A DNA stretch of 64,000 nt from the NCBI RefSeq assembly GCF_900167525.1, contig NZ_FUZQ01000003.1, positions 593,287 through 657,286 of the forward strand. The letters are read 5' to 3'. Shown here in pieces: positions 18,095 to 26,454 of the stretch. A program made the translations under genes and the position numbers. The DNA comes from Krasilnikoviella flava. GTDB taxonomy: Bacteria; Actinomycetota; Actinomycetes; Actinomycetales; Cellulomonadaceae. Each line of letters opens with the position of its first letter. Within the stretch, counting starts at the first letter, position 1. Below the pieces are notes generated by a model that made no database searches, was not told the DNA's origin, and saw only the letters and a program-made list of their open reading frames with translations.

Positions 18095-18772
18095 ATGTCG
18101 GAAGCCGTCGCGTCCTTTCGCCGCATCGAGGCGCCGGTGAGCCTGCGCGAGAGCGTGTCGCGCGCCCTCACGGCGGCGATCGTCTCGGGCGACCTCGCCC
18201 CGGGCACGCTGGTGTCGGTGCCGTCGCTCACCGCGCGCTTCGCCGTGTCGGCGACGCCGGTGCGCGAGGCGATGCTGGACCTCGAGAAGCGCGGGTTCGT
18301 CACCGCGGTCCGCAACAAGGGCTTCCGGGTCACCGAGGTGTCCCCGGAGATGCTGAGCCACATCGCCGAGGTGCGGCAGCTGCTCGAGCCGCCCGCGATG
18401 GAGAAGCTGGCCGGCCGCTTCCCGCAGGGCGCGCTGCCGGCGCTCCGGGAGCAGGCAGACGCCATCGTCACGGGTGCGCGCTCGGGCGACCTGGTGACGT
18501 ACCTCGAGGCGGACCGCGACTTCCATCTGAGGCTCACGACGCTGGCGGGCAACCCCCTGCTGGTGGACGTGGTGGCCGACCTGCGCAGCCGCGCACGGCT
18601 GCTCGGCCTGTCGCAGATGGTCGCCACCGATCGTCTGGAGCACTCGGCGGCGGAGCACCACGAGCTGCTCGACCTCCTCGCCGCCGGCGACGCCGCCGGC
18701 GCGCGGGACCTCATGCACCGCCACATCGGCCACACCACCGGCTGGTGGGCCGGGCGGGCCGAGGAGGGCTGA
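18095..18772 (+). CDS. GntR-family regulator, FCD (FadR) subfamily, likely hydroxyproline-locus repressor
   Basis: 225 residues from ATG 18095 (GTG 18089 is in frame, but GAGGAAG fits the ATG). The N-terminal winged helix (about 17-80) includes VPSLTARFAVSATPVREAML and LEKRGFVTAVRNKGFRV. The C-terminal all-helical FCD domain (about 88-215) has the metal-binding pattern D-x-x-F-H (DRDFHLRL) and two later His (EHHELLDLL, HRHIGHTT), typical of FCD sensors of small carboxylic acids. It lies between the divergent peptide/arabinoside operon and the hydroxyproline catabolic genes, with related 11-bp sites before each unit. Effector inferred: hydroxyproline or a pathway intermediate. Confidence 0.88.
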   Translation: MSEAVASFRRIEAPVSLRESVSRALTAAIVSGDLAPGTLVSVPSLTARFAVSATPVREAMLDLEKRGFVTAVRNKGFRVTEVSPEMLSHIAEVRQLLEPPAMEKLAGRFPQGALPALREQADAIVTGARSGDLVTYLEADRDFHLRLTTLAGNPLLVDVVADLRSRARLLGLSQMVATDRLEHSAAEHHELLDLLAAGDAAGARDLMHRHIGHTTGWWAGRAEEG

Positions 18773-18815
18773 CCCGGTCGGCCCGGCAGCGTGGCCGAAC
18801 CTCCGCGATATCTGG

Positions 18816-18826
18816 TATGTGACATA
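18816..18826. promoter_or_regulatory. Putative GntR operator before hydroxyproline catabolic genes (site C)
   Basis: TATGTGACATA is a perfect odd palindrome (TATGT-G-ACATA) in a short AT-rich patch, 18 bases before the start of the oxidoreductase gene at 18844. The position suits a repressor overlapping the -10 region or start. Related sites occur before GH127 (17809-17819) and gntR (18029-18039). Confidence 0.55.
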
Positions 18827-18843
18827 TTATCGAAGGGAGCCGC

Positions 18844-20094
18844 ATGACCGTCGACGTCGTGGTCGTGGGAGCGGGCATCGTGGGTGCCGCGTGCGCCCGT
18901 GCGCTGGCCCGGCGCGGGCTCGCGGTGACCGTGCTCGACCGCCGGGGAGCCGCCTCGGGCACCACCGCCCACGGTGAGGGCAACCTCCTCGTCTCCGACA
19001 AGGAACCGGGCCCCGAGCTCGTGCTCGCGCAGCACGCGGCGCGGCGCTGGCCCTCCCTCGTCGCGGAGCTCGAGGACGAGCTGGGCAGCGACCGCCACGG
19101 GTTCCCGCCTCTCGAGTACGACCCCAAGGGCGGCCTCGTCGCCGCGACCACGGCCGCGGGCGCGCAGCCGCTGCGGGACTTCGCGGCCCGGCAGCGGGGC
19201 GCCGGGGTGGACGCGCGGGAGATCGACGTCGCGCACGCTCTCGAGCTCGAGCCCGCGCTCAACCCCGCGCTCACGGCCGCCGTCTGGTACCCGGAGGACG
19301 CGCAGGTGCAGCCGGTCGCCGCGGCCGAGGCGCTGCTCGCGTCCGCCCGGCGCGCCGGCGCCACGGTGCGCCCGGGCGTGGAGGTCGTGGGCGCCCTGCG
19401 CGACGGCGAGCGGCTCGTCGGGGTGCGGACCTCCGACGGCGACATCCCGGCGGCGGCCGTCGTGCTCGCCGCAGGGCCGTGGTCCGGCGTCGTCGCCGCG
19501 CGGCTCGGCGTGGGCCTGCCCGTGCGACCGCGGCGGGGGATGGTGCTGGTGACCACGCGGATGCCGCACGTCGTGCGGCACAAGGTGTACGACGGCGACT
19601 ACGTGGGCGCCACCCAGTCCGGCGACGCGGCGCTGCAGACCTCGAGCGTGGTCGAGTCGACCGCCGCCGGCACGGTCCTCATCGGCTCCAGCCGCGAGCA
19701 GGTGGGCTTCGACGACCGGCTGCGCGTCGCCGTGCTGCGGGAGATGGCCGCCCGCGCGGTCCGCCTGTTCCCGTTCCTCGCCGACGCGAGCGTCATGCGC
19801 ACCTACCTGGGCTTCCGCCCCTACGTGCCCGACCACCTGCCGATCGTCGGCCCCGACCCGCGGACCCCCGGGCTGTGGGTCGCGACCGGCCACGAGGGCG
19901 CGGGCATCGGGCTGGGGCCCGTCAGCGGCGAGCTGCTCGCCGACCTGTTCACCGGCGCGGAGCCCGCGACCGATCCCGCGCCGTTCCGCGTCGACCGGCC
20001 GGCGGTGCTCGACGCCGCGCTCGACGAGCCGCACCCGTCCGAGTCCACGCCGTCCGAGAACACGCCGTCCGAGAACACCGGGGAGGCCTCATGA
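18844..20094 (+). CDS. FAD-dependent oxidoreductase (DAO family), catalytic subunit of hydroxy-D-proline dehydrogenase
   Basis: 416 residues. N-terminal dinucleotide-binding motif VVVGAGIVGAACARALA (about 4-20), then a DAO fold closing with GLWVATGHEGAGIGLGPVSG, the second FAD contact of glycine/sarcosine-oxidase-type enzymes. GAAGGGAGC precedes the ATG. The next two genes encode an iron-sulfur subunit and a second FAD subunit, overlapping by 4 bases each. This is the layout of heteromeric D-hydroxyproline dehydrogenases such as Pseudomonas LhpB-LhpF-LhpE, which oxidise cis-4-hydroxy-D-proline to pyrroline-4-hydroxy-2-carboxylate. The C-terminal end has a short tandem P-S-E-N/S-T-P repeat of no obvious function. 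Confidence 0.85.
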   Translation: MTVDVVVVGAGIVGAACARALARRGLAVTVLDRRGAASGTTAHGEGNLLVSDKEPGPELVLAQHAARRWPSLVAELEDELGSDRHGFPPLEYDPKGGLVAATTAAGAQPLRDFAARQRGAGVDAREIDVAHALELEPALNPALTAAVWYPEDAQVQPVAAAEALLASARRAGATVRPGVEVVGALRDGERLVGVRTSDGDIPAAAVVLAAGPWSGVVAARLGVGLPVRPRRGMVLVTTRMPHVVRHKVYDGDYVGATQSGDAALQTSSVVESTAAGTVLIGSSREQVGFDDRLRVAVLREMAARAVRLFPFLADASVMRTYLGFRPYVPDHLPIVGPDPRTPGLWVATGHEGAGIGLGPVSGELLADLFTGAEPATDPAPFRVDRPAVLDAALDEPHPSESTPSENTPSENTGEAS

Positions 20095-20390
20095 GCGCGA
20101 CGTCGCAGGGCGCCGGACCGCGCCCGCTGACGATCACCCTGGACGGTCGGCCGTTCGCCGGCACCGAGGGTCAGACGATCGCGGGGATGCTGCTGGCCGC
20201 GCGGCGCCGGTCGTGGCGCACCACCAGCGTGGAGTCCGCGCCGCGGGGCGTGTTCTGCGGGATCGGGGTGTGCTTCGACTGCCTCGTCACCGTCAACGGC
20301 TCCCGGGACGTGCGGGCCTGCCTGCGGCGCGCGGCCGACGGGGACGTCGTCGAGACGCAGCACGACCCGCTGCCGGGGGTGACCTCGTGA
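20091..20390 (+). CDS. [2Fe-2S] small subunit of hydroxy-D-proline dehydrogenase
   Basis: 99 residues. A ferredoxin-like cysteine pattern is present: C-G-I-G-V-C-F-D-C (CX4CX2C) near residues 63-71 and a fourth Cys in VRACLRR. The start of the fold, LTITLDGRPFAGTEGQTIAGMLLAA, matches the small subunits of amino-acid dehydrogenase complexes (sarcosine-oxidase/HcnA-like). Its start overlaps the preceding stop (ATGA) and its stop overlaps the next start (GTGA), so three subunits are probably made in equal amounts. It passes electrons from the flavins to an unknown acceptor. Confidence 0.87.
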   Translation: MSATSQGAGPRPLTITLDGRPFAGTEGQTIAGMLLAARRRSWRTTSVESAPRGVFCGIGVCFDCLVTVNGSRDVRACLRRAADGDVVETQHDPLPGVTS

Positions 20391-21835
20391 GCCGCCGCAC
20401 GGTGGTCGTGGTCGGAGCCGGGCCTGCCGGGCTGTCCGCGGCGCGCGCCGCGGCCCGCGCCGGCGCCGACGTGACCCTGCTCGACGCGTCGGACCAGGTG
20501 GGCGGGCAGTTCTGGCGGCACCGGGCGCTCCCGGGCGGCGGCACCGCGCCCGACGAGCCCACGTTCCATCACGGCTGGGGCACGTTCACGGCCCTGCGTG
20601 ACGTCGTGGCCACGCACCCCCGCGTCACGCTGCTGACGTCGGCCCAGGTGTGGGCGCTCGAGCGGCTCGACGCCGGCGTGCGGCTGCGCGTGCTGGTCGG
20701 GCCGGCGGACGGCGCCGGCCGCGAGCACCTCACGCTGACCCCCGACGCGCTCGTGCTCGCCACGGGGGCGCACGACCGCACCCTGCCGTTCCCCGGCTGG
20801 CAGCTGCCCGGCGTCACCACGGCCGGCGCGGCCCAGGCCCTCGCCAAGGCCGAGCGCGTCGCCGTGGGGGACCGTGTCGTCGTCGCGGGGGCGGGCCCCT
20901 TCCTGCTGCCCGTCGCCTCGTCGCTGCTGCGCACCGGCGCGCGCGTGCTGTCGGTGCACGAGGCGGCGACGCCGGCGTCGATGGCCCGCGGCTGGGGCGC
21001 CCGGCCGGCCGGGCTGCTGGGCGCCGCGCACAAGGCGGGAGAGCTCGGCGGGTACGTCGGGACGCTCGCCCGCCACCGGGTGGCCTACCGTCTCGGCGAG
21101 GCGGTCGTCGCCGCCCGCGGGGACGGCCGGGTCGAGGAGGTGACGGTCGCCCGCGTGGACGCGCGGTGGTCGCCCGTGCCCGGCACCGAACGGACCGTCG
21201 CGGCCGACGCCGTGTGCGTCTCGCACGGCTTCACGCCGCGCCTCGAGCTCGCGGTCGCCGCCGCGTGCGCGATCTCGCCGGACCGCTTCGTCGTCGTGGA
21301 CGACGAGCAGCGCACCAGCGCGGCCGGCGTGTGGGCCGCGGGCGAGCTCACCGGCATCGGCGGGGCGGAGGCCGCGCTGGCCGAGGGCTGGGTGGCCGGG
21401 CACCACGCGGCGTCCGGGGCGCCCGACGATGCCGGCCTCGCCCGCGCGGCGCGGCGCCGCGCGCGGTCCGCCGACTTCGCGCGCCGGCTCGATGCCGCCC
21501 ACGGCATCCGCGGCGGATGGACCTCCTGGCTGCGCGACGACACCCTCGTCTGCCGCTGCGAGGAGGTCGACGCCGGCACGCTGCGCGCCGCGGCGTGCGC
21601 CACCGGCTCGGCCGACCTGCGCTCCGTGCGCCTCACCAGCCGCGCCGGGCTCGGCCCCTGCCAGGCGAGGATCTGCGGCCGCACGGTCGCGGAGCTCGTC
21701 GGGGCCACCGAGCCCGCGCCCGGTGGGGACACGGGTTCGGCGCCCGCCGTGCCCGACCGGCGGCCGCTCGTCGTGCCCGTCCGTCTCGGCGACCTCGCCA
21801 CCCTGCCCGACGTGCCGGCGGCCGACGCCCCCTGA
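20387..21835 (+). CDS. FAD/NAD(P)-binding large subunit of hydroxy-D-proline dehydrogenase
   Basis: 482 residues from GTG 20387. The nucleotide-binding motif VVVVGAGPAGLSAARAA begins near residue 6; a second Rossmann motif VVVAGAGPFLLPVASSLL sits near 164. The C-terminal ~70 residues hold a BFD-like [2Fe-2S] domain: CRCEEVDAGTL and GLGPCQARICGRTV provide four cysteines. This matches the large subunit of octopine/nopaline-oxidase and LhpE-type complexes. It works with the two preceding gene products. The 90 bases after it contain a short tandem duplication (ACCCTCATCCCG) and no gene. Confidence 0.86.
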   Translation: MSRRTVVVVGAGPAGLSAARAAARAGADVTLLDASDQVGGQFWRHRALPGGGTAPDEPTFHHGWGTFTALRDVVATHPRVTLLTSAQVWALERLDAGVRLRVLVGPADGAGREHLTLTPDALVLATGAHDRTLPFPGWQLPGVTTAGAAQALAKAERVAVGDRVVVAGAGPFLLPVASSLLRTGARVLSVHEAATPASMARGWGARPAGLLGAAHKAGELGGYVGTLARHRVAYRLGEAVVAARGDGRVEEVTVARVDARWSPVPGTERTVAADAVCVSHGFTPRLELAVAAACAISPDRFVVVDDEQRTSAAGVWAAGELTGIGGAEAALAEGWVAGHHAASGAPDDAGLARAARRRARSADFARRLDAAHGIRGGWTSWLRDDTLVCRCEEVDAGTLRAAACATGSADLRSVRLTSRAGLGPCQARICGRTVAELVGATEPAPGGDTGSAPAVPDRRPLVVPVRLGDLATLPDVPAADAP

Positions 21836-21925
21836 CCTGACACCGACCCTCATCCCGACCCTCATCCCGACATCGACCCCTCGCGTCCCGAGTCCGGAGG
21901 CGCGTGAACCGAGAGGACACATCGC

Positions 21926-22843
21926 ATGAGCTCCCAGAAGATCGACCTGGGCGGCGTCGTCGTCGCGACGACGCTGCCGTTCACGCCCGACCCCGCGGCG
22001 CCCGCCGGGCTCGCCGTCGACTACGCCGGCTACGCCGCCCACGTGGACCACCTGATGAACGCCGGCTGCCGCGGCGTCGGGCCCAACGGCTCCCTGGGCG
22101 AGTACTCGTCCCTGACGGACGAGGAGCGCCGCAAGGTCGTGCAGACCGCCGTCGAGACCGTCGCGGGCCGCGGCATCGTCATCGCCGGCGTGCACGGCGT
22201 GGGCTGGCACCAGGCCAAGCACTGGGCCGAGCTCGCGGCGGAGGACGGCGCCGACGCCGTCCTGCTGCTGCCGCCCACCATCTACCGCGCCAACCGCCGC
22301 GAGATCGTCGAGCACTACAGCCGCGTCAACGAGGTGGGCCTGCCGATCATGGTCTACAACAACCCGTTCGACACGAAGGTCGACCTGACGCCCGACGTCG
22401 TCGCCGAGCTCGCGCAGCTCGAGAACGTCGTGGCCATCAAGGAGTTCTCCGGCGACGTGCGCCGGATCTCCGAGCTGCGCGAGGTGGCGGACATCGACGT
22501 CATCGCGGGAGCCGACGACCTGCTCTTCGAGTCGCTGGTCATGGGCGCGACCGGCTGGTTCGCCGGGTACCCGAACGCCATCCCCGAGGTGGCCGTCGAG
22601 CTCTACGAGCTGGTGCGGGCCGGCAAGATCACCGAGGCGCGGGACCTGTACGAGAACGTGGTGGCCATGTTCCGCTGGGACTCGCGCACCGAGTTCGTGC
22701 AGGCCATCAAGCTGTCCACGCAGATCGCGGGGCGCCCGTTCGCCGTCGAGACCCGCCCGCCGCGCGGCCCGTTGTCCGCCGAGCAGGAGGCCACCGTGCG
22801 GCGGGACACCGAGAAGGCCCTCGCGTACATCGCCAACCGCTGA
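21926..22843 (+). CDS. Pyrroline-4-hydroxy-2-carboxylate deaminase (DapA superfamily)
   Basis: 305 residues, the usual size for the DHDPS/NAL superfamily. The Schiff-base lysine is K172 in VVAIKEFSGD and the catalytic tyrosine Y144 in MVYNNPFD. An N-terminal GPNGSLGEYSSLTDEER corresponds to the substrate-carboxylate loop, with GSLGE instead of the GTTGE of true DapA. In hydroxyproline pathways this enzyme deaminates and dehydrates pyrroline-4-hydroxy-2-carboxylate to 2-ketoglutarate semialdehyde. Being between the dehydrogenase and epimerase genes makes that role much likelier than lysine biosynthesis. Confidence 0.85.
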   Translation: MSSQKIDLGGVVVATTLPFTPDPAAPAGLAVDYAGYAAHVDHLMNAGCRGVGPNGSLGEYSSLTDEERRKVVQTAVETVAGRGIVIAGVHGVGWHQAKHWAELAAEDGADAVLLLPPTIYRANRREIVEHYSRVNEVGLPIMVYNNPFDTKVDLTPDVVAELAQLENVVAIKEFSGDVRRISELREVADIDVIAGADDLLFESLVMGATGWFAGYPNAIPEVAVELYELVRAGKITEARDLYENVVAMFRWDSRTEFVQAIKLSTQIAGRPFAVETRPPRGPLSAEQEATVRRDTEKALAYIANR

Positions 22844-22881
22844 TCCTGTACACCGTCGCCGAGCCCACCCAGGAGACCACC

Positions 22882-23883
22882 ATGCGCTCGTCCCGGACGT
22901 TCACCGCCGTCGACTCGCACACCGAGGGCATGCCCACCCGCGTCGTCACGTCCGGGCTGGGGGTCATCCCCGGCGCGACGATGAACGACAAGCGGCTGCA
23001 CTTCATCGAGCACCTCGACGACGTGCGGAAGCTGCTCGTGAACGAGCCGCGCGGGCACGCCGCGATGAGCGGCGCCATCCTGCAGCCCTCGACCCGCGAC
23101 GACTGCGACTGGGGCGTCGTGTACATCGAGGTCTCCGGCTGCCTGCCGATGTGCGGGCACGGCACCATCGGCGTCGCGACGGTGCTCGTCGAGACGGGCA
23201 TGGTGACGGTGACCGAGCCGACGACCACCATCCGGCTGGACACCCCGGCCGGGGTGGTCGTCGCCCGGGTGGAGGTGCGCGACGGGCACGCCGAGTCGGT
23301 GACGATCGAGAACGTGCCGAGCTTCGTCGTGCGGCTCGACGACGAGGTGGACGTGCCCGGGCTCGGCACCGTGCCCTACTCGCTGGCGTTCGGCGGCAAC
23401 TTCTACGCGATGGTCGACCTCGACGCCGTGCAGCTGCCGTTCGACCGCGCCCGGCAGCAGGACATCCTGACCGCGGGGCTCGCGATCATGGACGCGATCA
23501 ACGCCACCGCGCCGCCGTCGCACCCCACGATCGCGGGCGTGGACCACTGCCACCACGTCGAGTTCATCGCGCCGGGTTCGACGGCGGAGCACTCCCGGCA
23601 CGCGATGGCGATCCACCCGGGGTGGTTCGACCGGTCGCCCTGCGGCACCGGCACGTCCGCGCGCATGGCGGAGCTCTGGCAGCGGGGCGAGCTGGCCCTG
23701 GGTGCCGACTTCGTCAACGAGTCCTTCATCGGCTCGCGGTTCGTGGGGCGGCTCGTCGGGGAGACCGAGGTCGCGGGGATCCCGGCCGTCCTGCCCACCG
23801 TCACCGGCCGCGCCTGGGTCACCGGGCTCGGCACCTACCTGCTCGACCCGAGCGACCCGTTCCCGACCGGCTTCCAGTTCTGA
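22882..23883 (+). CDS. 4-hydroxyproline 2-epimerase (proline racemase family)
   Basis: 333 residues. The two catalytic cysteines are present: C91 in MCGHGTIG and C254 in PCGTGTSARMAEL. An N-terminal VDSHTEGMPTRVV is characteristic of the family. The enzyme interconverts trans-4-hydroxy-L-proline and cis-4-hydroxy-D-proline, the first step of degradation. AGGAGA lies six bases before the start. Proline racemase or a hydratase (trans-3-hydroxy-L-proline dehydratase) are related alternatives, but the latter usually replaces a catalytic Cys by Ser/Thr, and the neighbouring genes complete the hydroxyproline route. Confidence 0.9.
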   Translation: MRSSRTFTAVDSHTEGMPTRVVTSGLGVIPGATMNDKRLHFIEHLDDVRKLLVNEPRGHAAMSGAILQPSTRDDCDWGVVYIEVSGCLPMCGHGTIGVATVLVETGMVTVTEPTTTIRLDTPAGVVVARVEVRDGHAESVTIENVPSFVVRLDDEVDVPGLGTVPYSLAFGGNFYAMVDLDAVQLPFDRARQQDILTAGLAIMDAINATAPPSHPTIAGVDHCHHVEFIAPGSTAEHSRHAMAIHPGWFDRSPCGTGTSARMAELWQRGELALGADFVNESFIGSRFVGRLVGETEVAGIPAVLPTVTGRAWVTGLGTYLLDPSDPFPTGFQF

Positions 23884-23893
23884 GGTGCACACG

Positions 23894-25393
23894 ATGACGA
23901 CCCCGACAGACTCCCCGACGACGACCGCCCCCGCGCAGCCGGAGGACGCGGCCCGCGCCGCTGCCGCGGCCGCACCCGTGCTCGCGGACCTCTCGCCGTC
24001 GACGCGGGCCGACGCGCTGCGTGCCGTCGCCGACTCGCTCGGTGCGCACGATGACGAGCTGGTCGGCCTCGCCGCCGGCGAGACCAGGCTGGCCGAGGCG
24101 CGGCTGCGCGGCGAGCTGAAGCGCACGCGGGTGCAGCTGCGGCTGTTCGCCCGCGTCGTGGAGTCCGGCGCGTACCTCGACGTGCGCCTGGACGCCGCCG
24201 ACCCGGACTTCGTGCTCGGCCCGCGTCCCGACCTGCGCCGCACGCTGTGGCCGGTCGGCCCGGTGCTGGTCTTCGCGGCGAGCAACTTCCCGTTCGCGTT
24301 CTCCGTCCCGGGCGGCGACACGGCTGCTGCGCTCGCCGCCGGGTGCCCCGTGATCGTCAAGGCGCACCCCGGGCACCCGGCGCTGTCGCGGCGCGTCGCC
24401 GACCTCATGGTCGAGGCCCTCGCCGGCGCCGGCCTGCCCGCCGGCACGTTCGCCCTGGTCGAGGGCGACGACGCCGGCCGCGCGCTGCTGGCGCACCCCG
24501 CCGTCCGGGCGGCGGCGTTCACCGGCTCGACGCGCGTGGGCAGGCTGCTCGCCGACGCCGCTGCCGCCCGGCCGGATCCGATCCCGTTCTTCGGCGAGCT
24601 CGGGTCCCTCAACCCCGTGCTCGTGACCCCCGACGCGTTCGCCGAGCGGGGTGCGGAGATCGCCCGTGCCTGGGTGGGGTCGGTGAGCGGCTCGGCTGGG
24701 CAGCTCTGCACCAAGCCGGGCTTCCTGCTGGTGCCCGAGGGGCACGGCCTCGGGCCCGTCGTGGCCGACGCCGCCGCCGCCGTGCCCGAGCACGCGCTGC
24801 TCAACGCGCGCGTCGGCGTGGGCTACGTCGCGGGCCGGTCCGTCGTCCTCGGCACCCCCGGCGTCGCCGTGCTCGCCGCGGGTTCCGCAGAGACGGAGGA
24901 TGACGGCGTCGTCCACGCGACGCCGACGCTCGTCGAGACGGACCTCGCCACGCTCCGCGCCCACCGCGACACCGTCCTGGAGGAGGTGTTCGGCCCGTTC
25001 GCCGTGCTCGTCACCTACCCGGAGGACACCGACCTCGGTGCCGTCGTCGCCGAGCTCTTCCCGGGCGAGCTCACCGCCACCGTGCACCGCGGGGCGGGCG
25101 AGGGGGCGCAGCTCGCGGGCCTGCTCGCCACGCTGGGGCGGCACGCCGGGCGGGTGCTCGTCGACGGCTGGCCCACCGGCGTCGCCGTCACCCCGGCGAT
25201 GCAGCACGGCGGCCCGTGGCCGGCCACGACCAGTGACGCGACGTCGGTCGGCACCGCGGCGATCGGCCGGTTCCTGCGCGGCACCACGTACCAGGACGCC
25301 CCGCAGGACGCGTTGCCGGCGCCGTTGCAGGACGGTAACCCGTGGGGGGTGCCGCAGGCGCGGTCGGGTGTGGGAGAGTCTGCGCACTGGTAG
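23894..25393 (+). CDS. 2-ketoglutarate semialdehyde dehydrogenase-type aldehyde dehydrogenase
   Basis: 499 residues. Catalytic Cys 272 in GQLCTKPG and general-base Glu 235 in FFGELGSLNP; the cofactor site includes AASNFPFAFSVPGGDTAAAL and FTGSTRVGRLL. The SNFPFAFS and GELGSLNP motifs are typical of the KGSADH subfamily that yields 2-oxoglutarate in hydroxyproline, glucarate or arabinose pathways. The start lies 10 bases after the epimerase stop. As last enzyme of the hydroxyproline unit it would feed carbon into the TCA cycle; it could also serve oxidative L-arabinose catabolism, whose other enzymes are not seen here. Confidence 0.87.
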   Translation: MTTPTDSPTTTAPAQPEDAARAAAAAAPVLADLSPSTRADALRAVADSLGAHDDELVGLAAGETRLAEARLRGELKRTRVQLRLFARVVESGAYLDVRLDAADPDFVLGPRPDLRRTLWPVGPVLVFAASNFPFAFSVPGGDTAAALAAGCPVIVKAHPGHPALSRRVADLMVEALAGAGLPAGTFALVEGDDAGRALLAHPAVRAAAFTGSTRVGRLLADAAAARPDPIPFFGELGSLNPVLVTPDAFAERGAEIARAWVGSVSGSAGQLCTKPGFLLVPEGHGLGPVVADAAAAVPEHALLNARVGVGYVAGRSVVLGTPGVAVLAAGSAETEDDGVVHATPTLVETDLATLRAHRDTVLEEVFGPFAVLVTYPEDTDLGAVVAELFPGELTATVHRGAGEGAQLAGLLATLGRHAGRVLVDGWPTGVAVTPAMQHGGPWPATTSDATSVGTAAIGRFLRGTTYQDAPQDALPAPLQDGNPWGVPQARSGVGESAHW

Positions 25394-25437
25394 GCAGCGA
25401 GGCCACGACCAGGCGCTTCACGGGGAGGACCGACCAC

Positions 25438-26094
25438 GTGCTCATTGCCGAAGAGCTGCTGCTCCTGGCCCACGACGACCTGCGCACGGCGCCGTCCCTG
25501 TTCGACGACGCGCCATACCGGCTCGCCGGCGCGCTGCTCGTCGAGCTGGTGATCGCGGGCCGCGTCGCGCCGGCCCCCGGGGGCGACGGGCCGGTCGTGG
25601 TCCTGGACGGTGCGCCGACGGGGCGGGACGAGCTCGACCGCGTCCTGGACCTCGCCGCCGCGACGCCCCGGCACGCCGCCGAGCTCGTCGACCTCCTGGC
25701 GCGTCACGTGGAGCGCCCGCTGCTGGACGGGCTCGTCGACCGCGGGCTGCTGAGGCGGGAGGACCGTGCCGTCTGGGGCCTGCTCCGCAGCACGCGATGG
25801 CGCACGGTGGACGGGCCGGCGGTCGCCGCGCTGCGGCGCCGCGTCCACGGCGTGCTGCTCGACGGCGCCGCGCCCGGGGACCGGACCGCCGCGCTGCTCA
25901 CCCTCGCCGAGGGGTCCGGCTGGCTCCGGCCGCGGGTCCCGCGCGAGCGCCGCCGGGAGGCGGACGCACGGATGCACGAGCTTGCGGCGACGTGGTGGCG
26001 CGGCAGCCCGGTCCGCGAGGCGGCGGGAGCTGTCGGTGCGGCGGTCGCCGCAGTCGTCAGCACGGTGACGCTGGTGCTTCCCACGGCCACCTGA
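25438..26094 (+). CDS. GPP34 (Golgi phosphoprotein 3) family protein
   Basis: 218 residues from GTG 25438, with GGGGAGGA eight bases upstream. The start VLIAEELLLLAHDD is the signature of GPP34 proteins, followed by a helical body and a hydrophobic stretch near the C-terminus (AAGAVGAAVAAVVSTVTLVL). Eukaryotic members bind phosphoinositides; actinobacterial members are common, often in several copies, and their function is unknown. It lies 44 bases downstream of the hydroxyproline operon and may be read through from it, but nothing links it to that pathway. Confidence 0.78.
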   Translation: MLIAEELLLLAHDDLRTAPSLFDDAPYRLAGALLVELVIAGRVAPAPGGDGPVVVLDGAPTGRDELDRVLDLAAATPRHAAELVDLLARHVERPLLDGLVDRGLLRREDRAVWGLLRSTRWRTVDGPAVAALRRRVHGVLLDGAAPGDRTAALLTLAEGSGWLRPRVPRERRREADARMHELAATWWRGSPVREAAGAVGAAVAAVVSTVTLVLPTAT

Positions 26095-26112
26095 CGGAGG
26101 GCAGGGCGTCGG

Positions 26113-26454
26113 TCAGGCGCCGTCGAGCCGGTCGAGCAGCTCGACGGCGGCGCGGGCGTAGTCGCCGATCCACCGGTCGTGGAGGCGTTTGATCGGCAGC
26201 GGGGCGAGCGCGAGGTGGCGCTCCCGCCCGACCTTGCGCCCGGCGACGAGTTCGGCCCGCTCGAGCACGCGCAGGTGCTGCAGCACGGTGGTGCGGTCGA
26301 GCCCGGGGAACAGCGCGCAGAGCTCGCCGGTGGTGCGGGGGGACTCCTTGAGCGCGTCGAGCATGCGACGACGCACGGGCGCGGCCAGGGCCTTGAACAC
26401 GAGATCGTCGTCCGACTCCGCGTCGTCCGGTTCCCTGGTCGTCTTCTCGTTCAT
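26113..26454 (-). CDS. ArsR-like winged-helix regulator
   Basis: 113 residues. The winged helix spans about 22-90: ALAAPVRRRMLDALKESPRTTGELCALFPGLDRTTVLQHLRVLERAELV. The metal-binding cysteines of classical ArsR are absent. Such regulators are commonly divergent from or fused to SRPBCC (AHSA1) genes, as here. The start codon is only 16 bases from the divergent start at 26471, leaving little room for leaders, so leaderless mRNAs are likely on both sides. Confidence 0.85.
   Translation of the reverse strand: MNEKTTREPDDAESDDDLVFKALAAPVRRRMLDALKESPRTTGELCALFPGLDRTTVLQHLRVLERAELVAGRKVGRERHLALAPLPIKRLHDRWIGDYARAAVELLDRLDGA

Noticed and set aside
21840..21880. Possible regulatory repeat before the DapA-like gene
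   Set aside because: Only two short copies of ACCCTCATCCCG; too little to assign a function.
23894..25393. Oxidative L-arabinose pathway
   Set aside because: The semialdehyde dehydrogenase could serve it, but no arabinose dehydrogenase or dehydratase is in the window, and hydroxyproline enzymes explain its presence.
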